NCBI RefSeq assembly: GCF_014640435.1
Contig: NZ_BMGY01000033.1
Coordinates: forward strand, 1 to 51,211
DNA from: Hymenobacter frigidus
GTDB lineage: Bacteria; Bacteroidota; Bacteroidia; Cytophagales; Hymenobacteraceae
Reading direction: 5' to 3'
DNA: 51,211 bases
Under the pieces are notes generated by a model. It saw only the letters and a program-made list of their open reading frames with translations, ran no database searches and was not told the origin of the DNA. The translations under genes and the position numbers were made by a program. Shown here piece by piece: positions 33,143 to 41,289 of this stretch (the stretch's first letter is position 1; every line of letters starts with the position of its first letter).

Positions 33143-33706
33143 CTACCACAGCTCGGTCAGCAGTAGGTCGTCGGCGTACACGGGGCTCGTCACATCCTTG
33201 GCAAAAAGGTAGACTACGAGCTGGCTTCGCGACGAAAAATTGGTATTCAGCGGAATGTCTAGGTCGCGGCTCACCCATTTCCAGGCCCCAAACGGGCTGC
33301 TGTCGTTCAGGTAGACCTCCTTGCGAAAGACGGGGTTGTCCGGGTTGTCGGGGTTGGTGATGGCCATCACCAACACGGCATCGTCCCGAAAACCGGGCAC
33401 CCACACCCAAGCCCCGAGCGTGATACGGCGCGGCCGGTGCGAAAACAGTTGCCCCAGCTCGGCGCGAAACGTGGGCGAATACGGATGCTGCGGGTCTACG
33501 CGGAGCGAAAATTTGCCCGAGTGGGCTTTGTCGGTTGCCAGTTGGGGCAGCATGGCGGGGGCCCAGCCCCGGAAGCCTTCAAAATCGGTGCGCGCGAGCT
33601 CGCGCTGGCGGGGCGTGGGGCGGCCGTCGCGCGGGTGGCAGCCGGCCAACAGAGCCACCACCACACCGGCTAAACAACCAATTTGAAGAAAAGAGCAGAT
33701 TTTCAT
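33143..33706 (-). CDS. Lipoprotein with carbohydrate-binding-module-like beta-sandwich (paralogue 3)
   Basis: 187 residues, lipobox LLAGC with lipid Cys23. The landmarks are TDFEGFRGW, DKAHSGKFSLRV, ITLGAWVWVPG, WKWVSRDLDIP and VYADDLLLTELW, in the same order as in the two other copies. It starts 38 bases after the stop of the GT-C-like gene 33745-35319 and is followed after 56 bases by paralogue 2, so the three are probably one operon. A role in holding or recognising the glycan made by the membrane enzyme is inferred from this arrangement. Confidence 0.7.
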   Translation of the reverse strand: MKICSFLQIGCLAGVVVALLAGCHPRDGRPTPRQRELARTDFEGFRGWAPAMLPQLATDKAHSGKFSLRVDPQHPYSPTFRAELGQLFSHRPRRITLGAWVWVPGFRDDAVLVMAITNPDNPDNPVFRKEVYLNDSSPFGAWKWVSRDLDIPLNTNFSSRSQLVVYLFAKDVTSPVYADDLLLTELW

Positions 33707-33744
33707 GGGGCGGCGAAACGAGCAGCAGTCGGGAATGAGAAGCC

Positions 33745-35319
33745 TTACCAGGGGCGCAGGCGGTTGCGGCGGCGCAGGATAATGGCCGGTGCCCGACCCA
33801 CCATCTCGAAGCTGGCGGCCATGGCTTCGCGTTGGTCGGCCGGCAACTGGGCAAACAAGGCGGGGTTTATGGCCACGTAGTCGAGGCTATCGAAGGCCAT
33901 GCGCCCCAGAAAATCGTCGGCTTTGGTAGTGGCCACGCTTGGTGGAATCCACGTCAGGCCCCGGCGGTCGAAGTACACCTGCGAGATGTTGGGGGCCCGC
34001 TCGTTGAAATAGAGCACATTGGTCGCAGCCGGCACGCCGGCTTGCGCCATTTCGGCGGCCCCACCGCGCATCCAGACGTGTGCCCACGGCGAGAAGGGCA
34101 GGTAATCGTCGCTGGAGCGGCGCTGCAGGCGCTTGTAGCCGTTGGCCGCCAAAAAGAACACCAGCACGGCCAGGCCTACCGTGGTGCCGTAGCGCACCGG
34201 ACCCGTGTATTGGCTTAGATTGAGCAGGGCCAGCACCAGCAGCAGCACCGCGGGGGGCAAGCCCGCGCAGATGATGTAATAGTCGTGTACGCCAAACTGC
34301 GCACCCATCAGCTGCGCGAACAGCAGCCCGATGGCCACCGCGGCCAACAGTAACAGCGTGAGCGGCAGGTACCGCCCCAAGTTGCGCCGCAGAAAAATAA
34401 TCAGCAGTACCCCGCACACGGCCAGCGTGCGGTACTGCGTGATGGTGGCATACTCAAGTAACCAGCCGCGGCGCACGTCCCGCAGCACATCGTGCAAGGT
34501 TTCCGGGTCGGGAATGGGCCGGGCCGCCGCCAGGAACTGCCCGGATTGGTATGTTTCATTCAGGTGCTGGTTGTGCAGAAAAAAGCCCACCACTGTTGCG
34601 AGTACCAAGGCCACAAGCCCCAGAAATTCGAGCCGCTGCCGCAGCGTCAGCCGGTCGGGCTGCATGAATGCCCACAGCACCGTGATGCCCGCTACCGCGC
34701 TCAGGTGCAACACGGTGGTGGTTTTGATGAGCGCCGCTAGGCCCAGCACCAGCACCGCCACGCGCAGGTCGGGAAAGTGCCGGCTTTCGAAGAAACGCGC
34801 CCAATAGTAATACCCTACAAAGCTCAGACTCAGACTAAAAGGGTCGGGTAAGAAGCCACCCGCGTAAAACGCGAAAAACGGCGAAGCCAGCAAAAACACG
34901 CCCGGTACCAGCCCGGCCACAAAGTGCCCCGTGCGTTCAAACACCAGCCGGAACAAGTAGTAGAAGCCGAGCAGCGTAACGGCCACATCCAGCAGCCGGA
35001 ACAGCGTGACGATGCTGCCCCGCCCGAATACCAGGCCGCCCAAAGCCGCCAGGTAAGCTTGTAGCGGAAACTCGACGCCTGTGACGCCCCCGATGGATTC
35101 CAGCGAAGATGTGCGCGGCGTAAAGAAATCGAACCCGTAATCGTAGAAATTAAGCGCCAGCGAAAGCCGGTCGGTTTGCGCCCAAGTGTGGATGCCGTTG
35201 GGCAGGTCGTTGAGATACGGCCCGTAGAAAAAAGCCCCGAGGATAATGAAGAATAGCGCCGCCGCTACATGATAGGGGCGCGGCCGGAACGACCGCACCG
35301 AAGCAACGGAAAAAAACAT
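33745..35319 (-). CDS. Polytopic membrane protein, GT39/GT83-like glycosyltransferase
   Basis: 524 residues with about 11 hydrophobic segments. The first external loop shows NGIHTWAQTDRLSLALNFYDYGFDFF. This resembles the start of dolichyl-phosphate-mannose-type and ArnT-type transferases, where an acidic residue in this loop (here Asp of QTDR) binds the acceptor or metal. Later, GGFLPDPFSLSLSFVGYYYWARF and IKTTTVLHLSAVAG match the same superfamily. A soluble tail (about 420-524) follows. It heads an operon with two lipoproteins and is divergent to a methyltransferase/GT2 pair. The donor is probably a polyprenol-phosphate sugar from a neighbouring GT2; the acceptor is unknown. Confidence 0.75.
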   Translation of the reverse strand: MFFSVASVRSFRPRPYHVAAALFFIILGAFFYGPYLNDLPNGIHTWAQTDRLSLALNFYDYGFDFFTPRTSSLESIGGVTGVEFPLQAYLAALGGLVFGRGSIVTLFRLLDVAVTLLGFYYLFRLVFERTGHFVAGLVPGVFLLASPFFAFYAGGFLPDPFSLSLSFVGYYYWARFFESRHFPDLRVAVLVLGLAALIKTTTVLHLSAVAGITVLWAFMQPDRLTLRQRLEFLGLVALVLATVVGFFLHNQHLNETYQSGQFLAAARPIPDPETLHDVLRDVRRGWLLEYATITQYRTLAVCGVLLIIFLRRNLGRYLPLTLLLLAAVAIGLLFAQLMGAQFGVHDYYIICAGLPPAVLLLVLALLNLSQYTGPVRYGTTVGLAVLVFFLAANGYKRLQRRSSDDYLPFSPWAHVWMRGGAAEMAQAGVPAATNVLYFNERAPNISQVYFDRRGLTWIPPSVATTKADDFLGRMAFDSLDYVAINPALFAQLPADQREAMAASFEMVGRAPAIILRRRNRLRPW

Positions 35320-35361
35320 ATAACTTGAGCGTCAGCAGTTGTAGAGCAAAGAAAGGATGAG

Positions 35362-35369
35362 CAAAGGTA
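35362..35369 (-). promoter_or_regulatory. -7 promoter box TACCTTTG of the GT-C/lipoprotein operon
   Basis: A perfect TAnnTTTG match on the minus strand, 43 bases before ATG 35319. Confidence 0.5.
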
Positions 35370-35403
35370 GGACATGACACGCGGGTGCTGTATTTCAATC
35401 GTG

Positions 35404-35411
35404 TACTTTTG
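35404..35411 (+). promoter_or_regulatory. -7 promoter box TACTTTTG directly before the methyltransferase start
   Basis: A perfect TAnnTTTG match ending only 6 bases before ATG 35418, so the transcript would start at or next to the start codon (leaderless). It pairs with the divergent box at 35362-35369. Confidence 0.45.
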
Positions 35412-35417
35412 TCAGAC

Positions 35418-36176
35418 ATGGATTTAACCTACGAAGCCAAATACCACCAGCTCGAAGAAGAGCACTGGTGGTTTGCCAGCCGCCGCGATGCGGTATACGA
35501 CCTGATTAAACAACTGAAACTGCCCATCTCAGCGGCTATTCTGGAGATTGGCTGCTCGGGCGGGCCGCTGATGCAGCGCCTGCGCGCCGCCGGCTACACC
35601 GACCTGACGGGCATTGATGTGAGCGTACCGGCCATTGAGTTGGCCCAGGCCCGCGGGGTGCCTAATGTGTCGGTAATGGATGGGGCAGCTTTGACATTCG
35701 GCGACGCTCGATTCGACCTGGTAATTGCTTCCGATGTGTTGGAACATATTGAGGATGAGGTTCGTGCATTGCGCGAATGGACCCGCGTGCTCAAGCCGGG
35801 CGGGCAGCTGCTGGTGTTTGTGCCCGCCCACGCCTACCTCTGGAGCGAGCACGATGTGGTGAATCACCACTTCCGGCGCTATTCGCGGCAGGACCTGACC
35901 GCTGCTATCCAGCGGGCCGGCTTATCCGTCGAGCGCAGCTCGTTTTGGAATACGGCCATGTACTTTCCTACGGCCGCGCTGCGCCTAGGCCGGCGGCTGG
36001 TGTCCGGGCCGGTGTCGCCAGTGAAAAAGGCAGGCGCCACCGGCGACCTGCATCATTTCGCCGGACCGGCTAATACGTTACTGCTGCAATGGGTGAAATT
36101 CGAAAATCGCCTGTTGCGGCACCTAAACCTGCCATTAGGCGTGAGTGTATTTGCCCTGGCTCAAAAGCCGGCCTGA
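35418..36176 (+). CDS. Class I SAM-dependent methyltransferase
   Basis: 252 residues from ATG 35418; the TTG at 35385 would precede the promoter box. The start YEAKYHQLEEEHWWFASRRDAV is typical of methyltransferases next to glycosyltransferases. SAM motif I is ILEIGCSGGPLMQRL (41-55), and GIDVSVPAIELAQARG binds the ribose. Motif IV is FDLVIASDVLEHIEDE, followed by LKPGGQLLVFVPAH and a conserved HFRRYSRQDL. A hydrophobic C-terminal part may sit on the membrane. It is followed after 32 bases by a GT2 gene. It probably modifies a lipid-linked or surface sugar, by context. Confidence 0.88.
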   Translation: MDLTYEAKYHQLEEEHWWFASRRDAVYDLIKQLKLPISAAILEIGCSGGPLMQRLRAAGYTDLTGIDVSVPAIELAQARGVPNVSVMDGAALTFGDARFDLVIASDVLEHIEDEVRALREWTRVLKPGGQLLVFVPAHAYLWSEHDVVNHHFRRYSRQDLTAAIQRAGLSVERSSFWNTAMYFPTAALRLGRRLVSGPVSPVKKAGATGDLHHFAGPANTLLLQWVKFENRLLRHLNLPLGVSVFALAQKPA

Positions 36177-36208
36177 TTTTCCCCTTTCCGAAGTATTCGT
36201 AAGCCCGC

Positions 36209-37162
36209 GTGGAACTGTCCGTCATTATTCCCATCTACAACGAGGAAGCTAACATCGATGAGCTTTATCAACGCCTGCTGGGGGTGTTGGAGCCCATGGC
36301 CCTGCCCGGAGGCTTTGAGCTGGTATTTGTCAACGATGGCTCCCGCGACCACTCGCTGCCCTTGCTGCTAAACCTGGCTGCGCGCGACGCCCGGGTGCGC
36401 TACATCGACTTCAGCCGCAATTTTGGGCATCAGGTGGCCGTCACCGCCGGTCTTGACCGGTCGAGGGGCGAGGCCGTAGTCATCATCGATGCCGACCTGC
36501 AGGACCCGCCCGAGCTGATACCGCTGCTCTACCAGAAAATGCACGAAGGTTTTGAGGTGGTGTACGCCAAGCGGCGCTCGCGGCAGGGCGACAGCGCGGC
36601 TAAAAAGCTCACCGCCCGGGTATTTTACCGCTTGTTGGCCCGTATTACCAGTGTTTCCATCCCCGTCGATACCGGGGACTTCCGCATTATCTCGCGCAAA
36701 GTGGTAGATGGCCTGCGGCTGATGCCCGAGCAGAACAAGTTTATCCGAGGGCAGATTTCGTGGATTGGTTACCGGCAGACATTTATTGAGTACGACCGGG
36801 CCGGGCGCGGGGGCGGCGAAACCGGCTACACCTACCGTAAAATGCTGCGCTTTGCGCTGGATGGTATCACGGCATTCTCCGACTTGCCCCTTAAAGCGGC
36901 CACTATCACGGGCTTTGCAGTGTCGGGAGTGGCTTTTCTGGTGGGGCTCTATACCTTATATTCCCGCTTTGTGACCCACGATTATGAGCCGGGCTGGCCT
37001 TCGCTCATGGTGAGTATTCTGTTCCTGGGTGGGGTACAACTGATTTCGGTGGGCATCATTGGCGAGTATATAGCGCGGCTGTCGGCCAATGTTCGTCAAC
37101 GGCCCCTGTACCTGATATCCAATACCAATACGGCACCCTTGCCCAGCCCGCCCGCTCATTAG
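36209..37162 (+). CDS. Family 2 glycosyltransferase with two C-terminal membrane helices (GtrB/ArnC type)
   Basis: 317 residues starting with GTG (MELSVIIPIYNEEANIDELY). GT-A motifs: LVFVNDGSRDHS, then the DxD site in VIIDADLQDPPELI, and YAKRRSRQGDSAAKKLTARVFYRLL as in the GtrB/DPM1-like group. DTGDFRIISRKVV and GYTYRKMLRFALDGITAFS are further family signatures. Two membrane segments end the protein (TGFAVSGVAFLVGLYTL and SLMVSILFLGGVQLISVGIIG). The family moves a hexose from UDP- or GDP-sugar to undecaprenyl phosphate on the cytoplasmic face, giving donors for GT-C enzymes. It is cotranscribed with the methyltransferase. Confidence 0.92.
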   Translation: MELSVIIPIYNEEANIDELYQRLLGVLEPMALPGGFELVFVNDGSRDHSLPLLLNLAARDARVRYIDFSRNFGHQVAVTAGLDRSRGEAVVIIDADLQDPPELIPLLYQKMHEGFEVVYAKRRSRQGDSAAKKLTARVFYRLLARITSVSIPVDTGDFRIISRKVVDGLRLMPEQNKFIRGQISWIGYRQTFIEYDRAGRGGGETGYTYRKMLRFALDGITAFSDLPLKAATITGFAVSGVAFLVGLYTLYSRFVTHDYEPGWPSLMVSILFLGGVQLISVGIIGEYIARLSANVRQRPLYLISNTNTAPLPSPPAH

Positions 37163-37230
37163 TACCCGTCCGCCTGGCAGGTTGTTGGGGCATTGGTACT
37201 GGCAGAGTAGCATTCGCAGCTTTCTCTCTT

Positions 37231-38670
37231 ATGCGCATTCATAATTACCTCAACGGCCAGTTGGTGCCGCCCCATTCCGGCCGCTACCTCGACAATGTGG
37301 ACCCCGCCACCGGCCAGGTCTACGGCCAGATTCCGGACTCCGATGCCACCGATGTGGCTACCGCCGTAGCCGCCGCCGAAGCGGCCCTGCCCGCCTGGCG
37401 CAAGTTGCCCGCCGAGGACCGCGGCCGCATCCTCGTCCGCATCGCCGACCTGATTGACGCCAACCTTGAGCGCCTGGCCCGCGCCGAAAGCCAGGACAAT
37501 GGCAAGCCCCTCAGCCTGGCCCGCGCCATGGACATCCCCCGGGCGGCCTCCAACTTCCACTTTTTCGGTACCGCCGCCGGCCACTTCGCTACCGAAGCCC
37601 ACGTGCAGGAAGGCGTGGCCGTGAACTACACCGTACGCCACCCGGTGGGCGTGGTGGGGTGCATTTCGCCCTGGAATCTGCCGCTTTACCTCTTTACCTG
37701 GAAAATTGCACCCGCTTTGGCCGTGGGCTGCTGCGTGGTAGCCAAGCCCTCGGAAATCACGCCCGCCACCGCCTTTTTGCTGAGCGAGCTGTGCATGGAA
37801 GCCGGGTTGCCAGCGGGCGTGCTCAATATTATTCACGGCAATGGCCCGAGCTGCGGGCAGGCCATCGTGGAGCATCCGGGTATTAAGGCCATCAGCTTTA
37901 CGGGCGGCACGGCTACCGGGCGGCATCTGGCCCGCACCGCTGCGCCGCTGTTCAAAAAGCTGAGCCTGGAGTTGGGCGGCAAAAACCCCAACCTGATTTT
38001 TGCCGATTGCGACTTAGCTGCCGCCGTGACTACCAGCATCCGCAGCAGCTTTGCCAACCAGGGCCAGATTTGCCTCTGCGGCTCACGTATTTTCATCGAG
38101 CGCCCGATTTATGAAGCGTTCAAAACCGAGTTTCTCCGGCAGCTCAAGGACCAGAAAATCGGCGACCCACTCGAAATGGATACGAAGCAGGGAGCTTTGG
38201 TGAGTGAGGCTCATTTAACTAAAGTGCTCGATTACATCAGGCTGGCTCACGAAGAAGGCGGCACGCTACTAACCGGCGGCCACCGCGCCATTGTGTCCGG
38301 CCGCTGTGAGGGCGGCTATTTCCTGGAGCCCACCGTGTTTGAAAGCCTGCCTTTCGATTGCCGCACCAACCAGGAGGAAATATTCGGCCCCGTCGTCACG
38401 CTCACGCCTTTCGATACCGACGAGGAAGCCTTGCACATGGCCAACAGCACCGACTACGGCCTGTCGGCCACTATCTGGACGCGCGACCTGCAGCGGGCCC
38501 ACCGCGTGGCGCACCAGCTGCACAGCGGCATCGTCTGGATAAACACCTGGCTGCACCGCGACCTGCGCACGCCCTTCGGTGGCATGAAGAACTCCGGGGT
38601 CGGCCGCGAGGGCGGGTTGGAGGCGCTGCGGTTTTTCACCGAGGCGCAAAATGTGTGCGTGAAGCTCTAA
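37231..38670 (+). CDS. Aldehyde dehydrogenase, probably 2-aminomuconate-6-semialdehyde dehydrogenase
   Basis: 479 residues of the NAD(P)+-dependent ALDH superfamily. Asn148 lies in SPWNLPL, Lys172 in AKPSE, general base Glu247 in LELGGKNPN and nucleophile Cys281 in FANQGQICLCGSR. The C-terminal signature VWINTWLHRDLRTPFGGMKNSGVGREGG followed by LRFFTEAQNVC is the form found in 2-aminomuconate and 2-hydroxymuconate semialdehyde dehydrogenases (ALDH8A1-like). It would oxidise the ACMSD product to 2-aminomuconate. It lies 13 kb from acmsd on the other strand, so the assignment rests on the family signature and the presence of the upstream steps. Confidence 0.88.
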   Translation: MRIHNYLNGQLVPPHSGRYLDNVDPATGQVYGQIPDSDATDVATAVAAAEAALPAWRKLPAEDRGRILVRIADLIDANLERLARAESQDNGKPLSLARAMDIPRAASNFHFFGTAAGHFATEAHVQEGVAVNYTVRHPVGVVGCISPWNLPLYLFTWKIAPALAVGCCVVAKPSEITPATAFLLSELCMEAGLPAGVLNIIHGNGPSCGQAIVEHPGIKAISFTGGTATGRHLARTAAPLFKKLSLELGGKNPNLIFADCDLAAAVTTSIRSSFANQGQICLCGSRIFIERPIYEAFKTEFLRQLKDQKIGDPLEMDTKQGALVSEAHLTKVLDYIRLAHEEGGTLLTGGHRAIVSGRCEGGYFLEPTVFESLPFDCRTNQEEIFGPVVTLTPFDTDEEALHMANSTDYGLSATIWTRDLQRAHRVAHQLHSGIVWINTWLHRDLRTPFGGMKNSGVGREGGLEALRFFTEAQNVCVKL

Positions 38671-39254
38671 AAAGTCACGCCGGCGTAGGCCTCAGCCAGT
38701 GGCACCTGGCAGCCGATGCTGGCTAAATCGAGTACCGCAGCTAAGTCGCGGGTTTCCGCAAACAGCCAATTGCCGTTGGGTTGGCGTGTGTACAGTTCGG
38801 CCAGACAGATTCTGGAATCCAGCATCAGGTATTGTTGTAGGCTGGAAATCTGGCGGTAAAGCATGAATTTTTCGCTCCGGTCCTTGTCGGCGGTCGAGGC
38901 GGACAGCACTTCTACTAATAGAGTGGGATTGAGCAGCGTTTCCGGCTTGCGACTTTCGTTGAATTCCGGCTTGCCGCAGACAACCGTTACATCGGGGTAC
39001 ACGTAGGCGCTTACATTTAAAATTTGCAGGCGTTGGTCGCTGCCCACTACGGCGCAGCTTTTGCCGCGCAACTGCACATTCAACGCGCTACCAACATTCA
39101 TGCAAATGCGGTTGTGTACGTAGCTGGCCCCGGCCATCGCTCGAATCTCACCATAGAAATACTCGTGCTTCTCCAAGGCTTCGCATTCAAGGCGCAAATA
39201 CTCGTCGGGCGAAACGTGAGCGGTGGCGGTGATTTCAAAAGCAGCTTGGCCCAT
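38667..39254 (-). CDS. Uma2-family endonuclease-like protein
   Basis: 195 residues of the DUF820/Uma2 family with a PD-(D/E)XK-type fold. The start HVSPDEYLRLECEALEKHEYFYGEI and GASYVHNRICMNVGSAL are typical. The catalytic core lies at YVYPDVTVVCGKPEF (Asp of PDV) and LLVEVLSASTADKDRSEKFMLYR (Glu of VEVLS, with Lys in DRSEKF). The family is abundant in cyanobacteria and Cytophagales with no settled function. It overlaps the ALDH stop codon by 4 bases in convergent direction. A -7 box lies 27 bases upstream, back to back with that of the acyltransferase gene. Confidence 0.85.
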   Translation of the reverse strand: MGQAAFEITATAHVSPDEYLRLECEALEKHEYFYGEIRAMAGASYVHNRICMNVGSALNVQLRGKSCAVVGSDQRLQILNVSAYVYPDVTVVCGKPEFNESRKPETLLNPTLLVEVLSASTADKDRSEKFMLYRQISSLQQYLMLDSRICLAELYTRQPNGNWLFAETRDLAAVLDLASIGCQVPLAEAYAGVTF

Positions 39255-39280
39255 GACGTTATCAGAATAAGGTGTTTACT

Positions 39281-39288
39281 CAAAAGTA
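39281..39288 (-). promoter_or_regulatory. -7 promoter box TACTTTTG of the Uma2 gene
   Basis: A perfect TAnnTTTG match on the minus strand, 27 bases before ATG 39254. Confidence 0.5.
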
Positions 39289-39312
39289 CGAAGCCAAGCC
39301 CGGCCTTGTCCT

Positions 39313-39320
39313 TACCTTTG
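39313..39320 (+). promoter_or_regulatory. -7 promoter box TACCTTTG of the nucleotide-sugar gene group
   Basis: A perfect TAnnTTTG match 26 bases before ATG 39346. It forms a divergent pair with the Uma2 box, 24 bases away. Confidence 0.5.
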
Positions 39321-39345
39321 CGAGCCGAACCGCCCTTCTGCCTGC

Positions 39346-39972
39346 ATGCCCCATTCCACCCCCGACTACTACGCCCATTCCACGGCCATCCTCGACGAGG
39401 GCTGCCAGATAGGCGAAGGCAGCCGCATCTGGCACTTTTGCCATATCTGCGCCGGGGCCGCTATTGGTGAGCACTGCAACTTGGGGCAGAACGTGTTTGT
39501 GGCCGACGGCGTGACCCTGGGCCGCAACGTGAAGGTGCAGAACAACGTGAGCCTCTACGGCGGCGTAATCTGCGAAGATGACGTATTTCTGGGGCCTTCC
39601 GTGGTTTTTACCAACGTGAAAAATCCGCGCAGCGCCGTGCCGCGCAAAGGTGCCGGTCAGTACCAGTCTACCTACCTCGAGCAGGGCGTGACAATAGGAG
39701 CCAATGCCACCATCGTGTGCGGAGTCCGGCTGGGCCGCTACGCCTTTGTGGGGGCCGGCAGCGTGGTCACGCACGACGTTCCGGCCTATGCCCTCGTATA
39801 CGGCACGCCCGCCCGCCCGCAGGGCTGGATGAGCGCCTACGGTCACCGCCTGACCTTCGACGACCAGCACCGGGCCACCTGCCCCGAAAGCGGTGAGCAA
39901 TACGAGCTGAGCGAAACGACTCAAACCGTGCGCCCGCTCCCCAAAAACGACAAACGAACCTCGAAAAACTAA
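39346..39972 (+). CDS. Left-handed beta-helix N-acetyltransferase, WbpD/WlbB-like
   Basis: 208 residues. The hexapeptide-repeat coil runs from AHSTAILDEGCQIGEGSRIWHF through IGEHCNLGQNVFVADGVTLGRNVKVQNNVSLYGGVICEDDVFLGPSVVFTNV to GVTIGANATIVCGVRLGRYAFVGAGSVVTHDVPAYALVYGTPAR. The motifs IWHFCHI, NNVSLY and FTNVKNPRS are characteristic of UDP-2-acetamido-3-amino-2,3-dideoxyglucuronate N-acetyltransferases. These use acetyl-CoA on a 3-amino sugar. The oxidase/aminotransferase pair that makes this substrate (WbpB/WbpE type) is not in the window. It ends 4 bases before the next gene, so cotranscription is very likely. Confidence 0.85.
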   Translation: MPHSTPDYYAHSTAILDEGCQIGEGSRIWHFCHICAGAAIGEHCNLGQNVFVADGVTLGRNVKVQNNVSLYGGVICEDDVFLGPSVVFTNVKNPRSAVPRKGAGQYQSTYLEQGVTIGANATIVCGVRLGRYAFVGAGSVVTHDVPAYALVYGTPARPQGWMSAYGHRLTFDDQHRATCPESGEQYELSETTQTVRPLPKNDKRTSKN

Positions 39973-39976
39973 CTAC

Positions 39977-41272
39977 GTGTACGACCAACTATTGCGCAAA
40001 GAGGCCACCCTGGCCGTCATCGGCCTCGGCTACGTGGGCTTGCCCATTGCCCTCGAATTCGCGAAGCAGCTCAAGGTGATTGGCTTCGATATCAACGCCG
40101 GCCGCGTGGCCCAGATGAAACAGGGCATCGACCCGAGCGGAGAGCTGGAAAAAAAGGATTTTGAAGGCTGCGACATCACGTTCACCGATTCGCTGGAGGT
40201 GTTGCGCCAGGCGCAATTCTACATCGTGGCCGTGCCTACGCCCATCGACGAGCACGCCCAGCCCGACCTCAAACCGCTACTCGGGGCCTCGGGCTCGGTG
40301 GGCAAGGTGCTGAAAAAGGGCGACTACGTGGTGTTCGAAAGCACCGTATACCCCGGCTGCACCGAGGAGGACTGCATTCCGGTAATGGAGCGCCTCTCGG
40401 GCCTGAAATTCCCGACCGATTTCAAGGTGGGCTACTCGCCCGAGCGCATCAACCCCGGCGATAAGGAGCACACCCTGCGCCGCATCGTCAAAGTGGTGAG
40501 CGGCAACGACGAGGAAGCCCTCGACACCGTGGCTAAAGTATATGAGCTGGTGGTGGATGCCGGCGTGCACCGCGCCAGCAGCATCCGCGTGGCCGAGGCC
40601 GCCAAAATTATCGAAAATACCCAGCGCGACGTCAATATTGCGTTGATGAACGAGCTGTCGATGATTTTCGACCGCATGAACATCAACACCTACGAAGTGC
40701 TGGAAGCGGCGGGCACCAAGTGGAATTTCCTGAAATTCTCGCCCGGTCTGGTGGGCGGCCATTGCATCGGCGTCGACCCCTACTACCTGACTTACAAGGC
40801 GAAAGAACTGGGCTACGATGCCAAAGTTATTCTCTCGGGCCGCACCACCAATGACAACATGGGAGCCTATATCGCCCGCAAAACGGTGCAGATGATGATT
40901 AAAAAGGGCAAGGACGTGGCCAAAAGCCGCGTGCTGGTGATGGGTGCTACGTTCAAGGAAAACGTGGAGGACATCCGCAACTCGAAAGTGGCCGACGTGA
41001 TTCAGGAGCTGAAAAACTTCTCAGTAAACGTGGATATCGTTGACCCGCACGCCGATTCCAACGAGCTGCATCACGAGTACGGCTTCCGCCTGACCCACAA
41101 CGACGATGTGCGCACGGACTACGACGCCGTGATTGTGGCCGTGAGCCACCTGCCCTACGCCGATAAAGACGAGGCCTACTTCCAGTCCATCACCGCCGAC
41201 AACGCGGTGCTGGTCGACATCAAAGGCCTGTACCGGGGCAAAATGAAGGATTTGCAGTACTGGAGTTTGTAA
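39977..41272 (+). CDS. UDP-N-acetylglucosamine 6-dehydrogenase-type nucleotide sugar dehydrogenase
   Basis: 431 residues from GTG 39977 (MYDQLLRKEATLAVIGLGYVGLP). The start is like that of TviB and WbpA enzymes, which oxidise UDP-GlcNAc or UDP-GalNAc to the uronic acid with two NAD+. The NAD fold is GLGYVGLPIA (16-25), and STVYPGCTEEDC (122-133) is the conserved loop. The catalytic Cys263 is in GGHCIGVDPYYL, with SGRTTNDNM and GATFKENVEDIRNS in the C-terminal domain. It follows the acetyltransferase directly and precedes galE by 17 bases. Confidence 0.9.
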   Translation: MYDQLLRKEATLAVIGLGYVGLPIALEFAKQLKVIGFDINAGRVAQMKQGIDPSGELEKKDFEGCDITFTDSLEVLRQAQFYIVAVPTPIDEHAQPDLKPLLGASGSVGKVLKKGDYVVFESTVYPGCTEEDCIPVMERLSGLKFPTDFKVGYSPERINPGDKEHTLRRIVKVVSGNDEEALDTVAKVYELVVDAGVHRASSIRVAEAAKIIENTQRDVNIALMNELSMIFDRMNINTYEVLEAAGTKWNFLKFSPGLVGGHCIGVDPYYLTYKAKELGYDAKVILSGRTTNDNMGAYIARKTVQMMIKKGKDVAKSRVLVMGATFKENVEDIRNSKVADVIQELKNFSVNVDIVDPHADSNELHHEYGFRLTHNDDVRTDYDAVIVAVSHLPYADKDEAYFQSITADNAVLVDIKGLYRGKMKDLQYWSL

Positions 41273-41289
41273 TAATTGACCAGCTAGAA

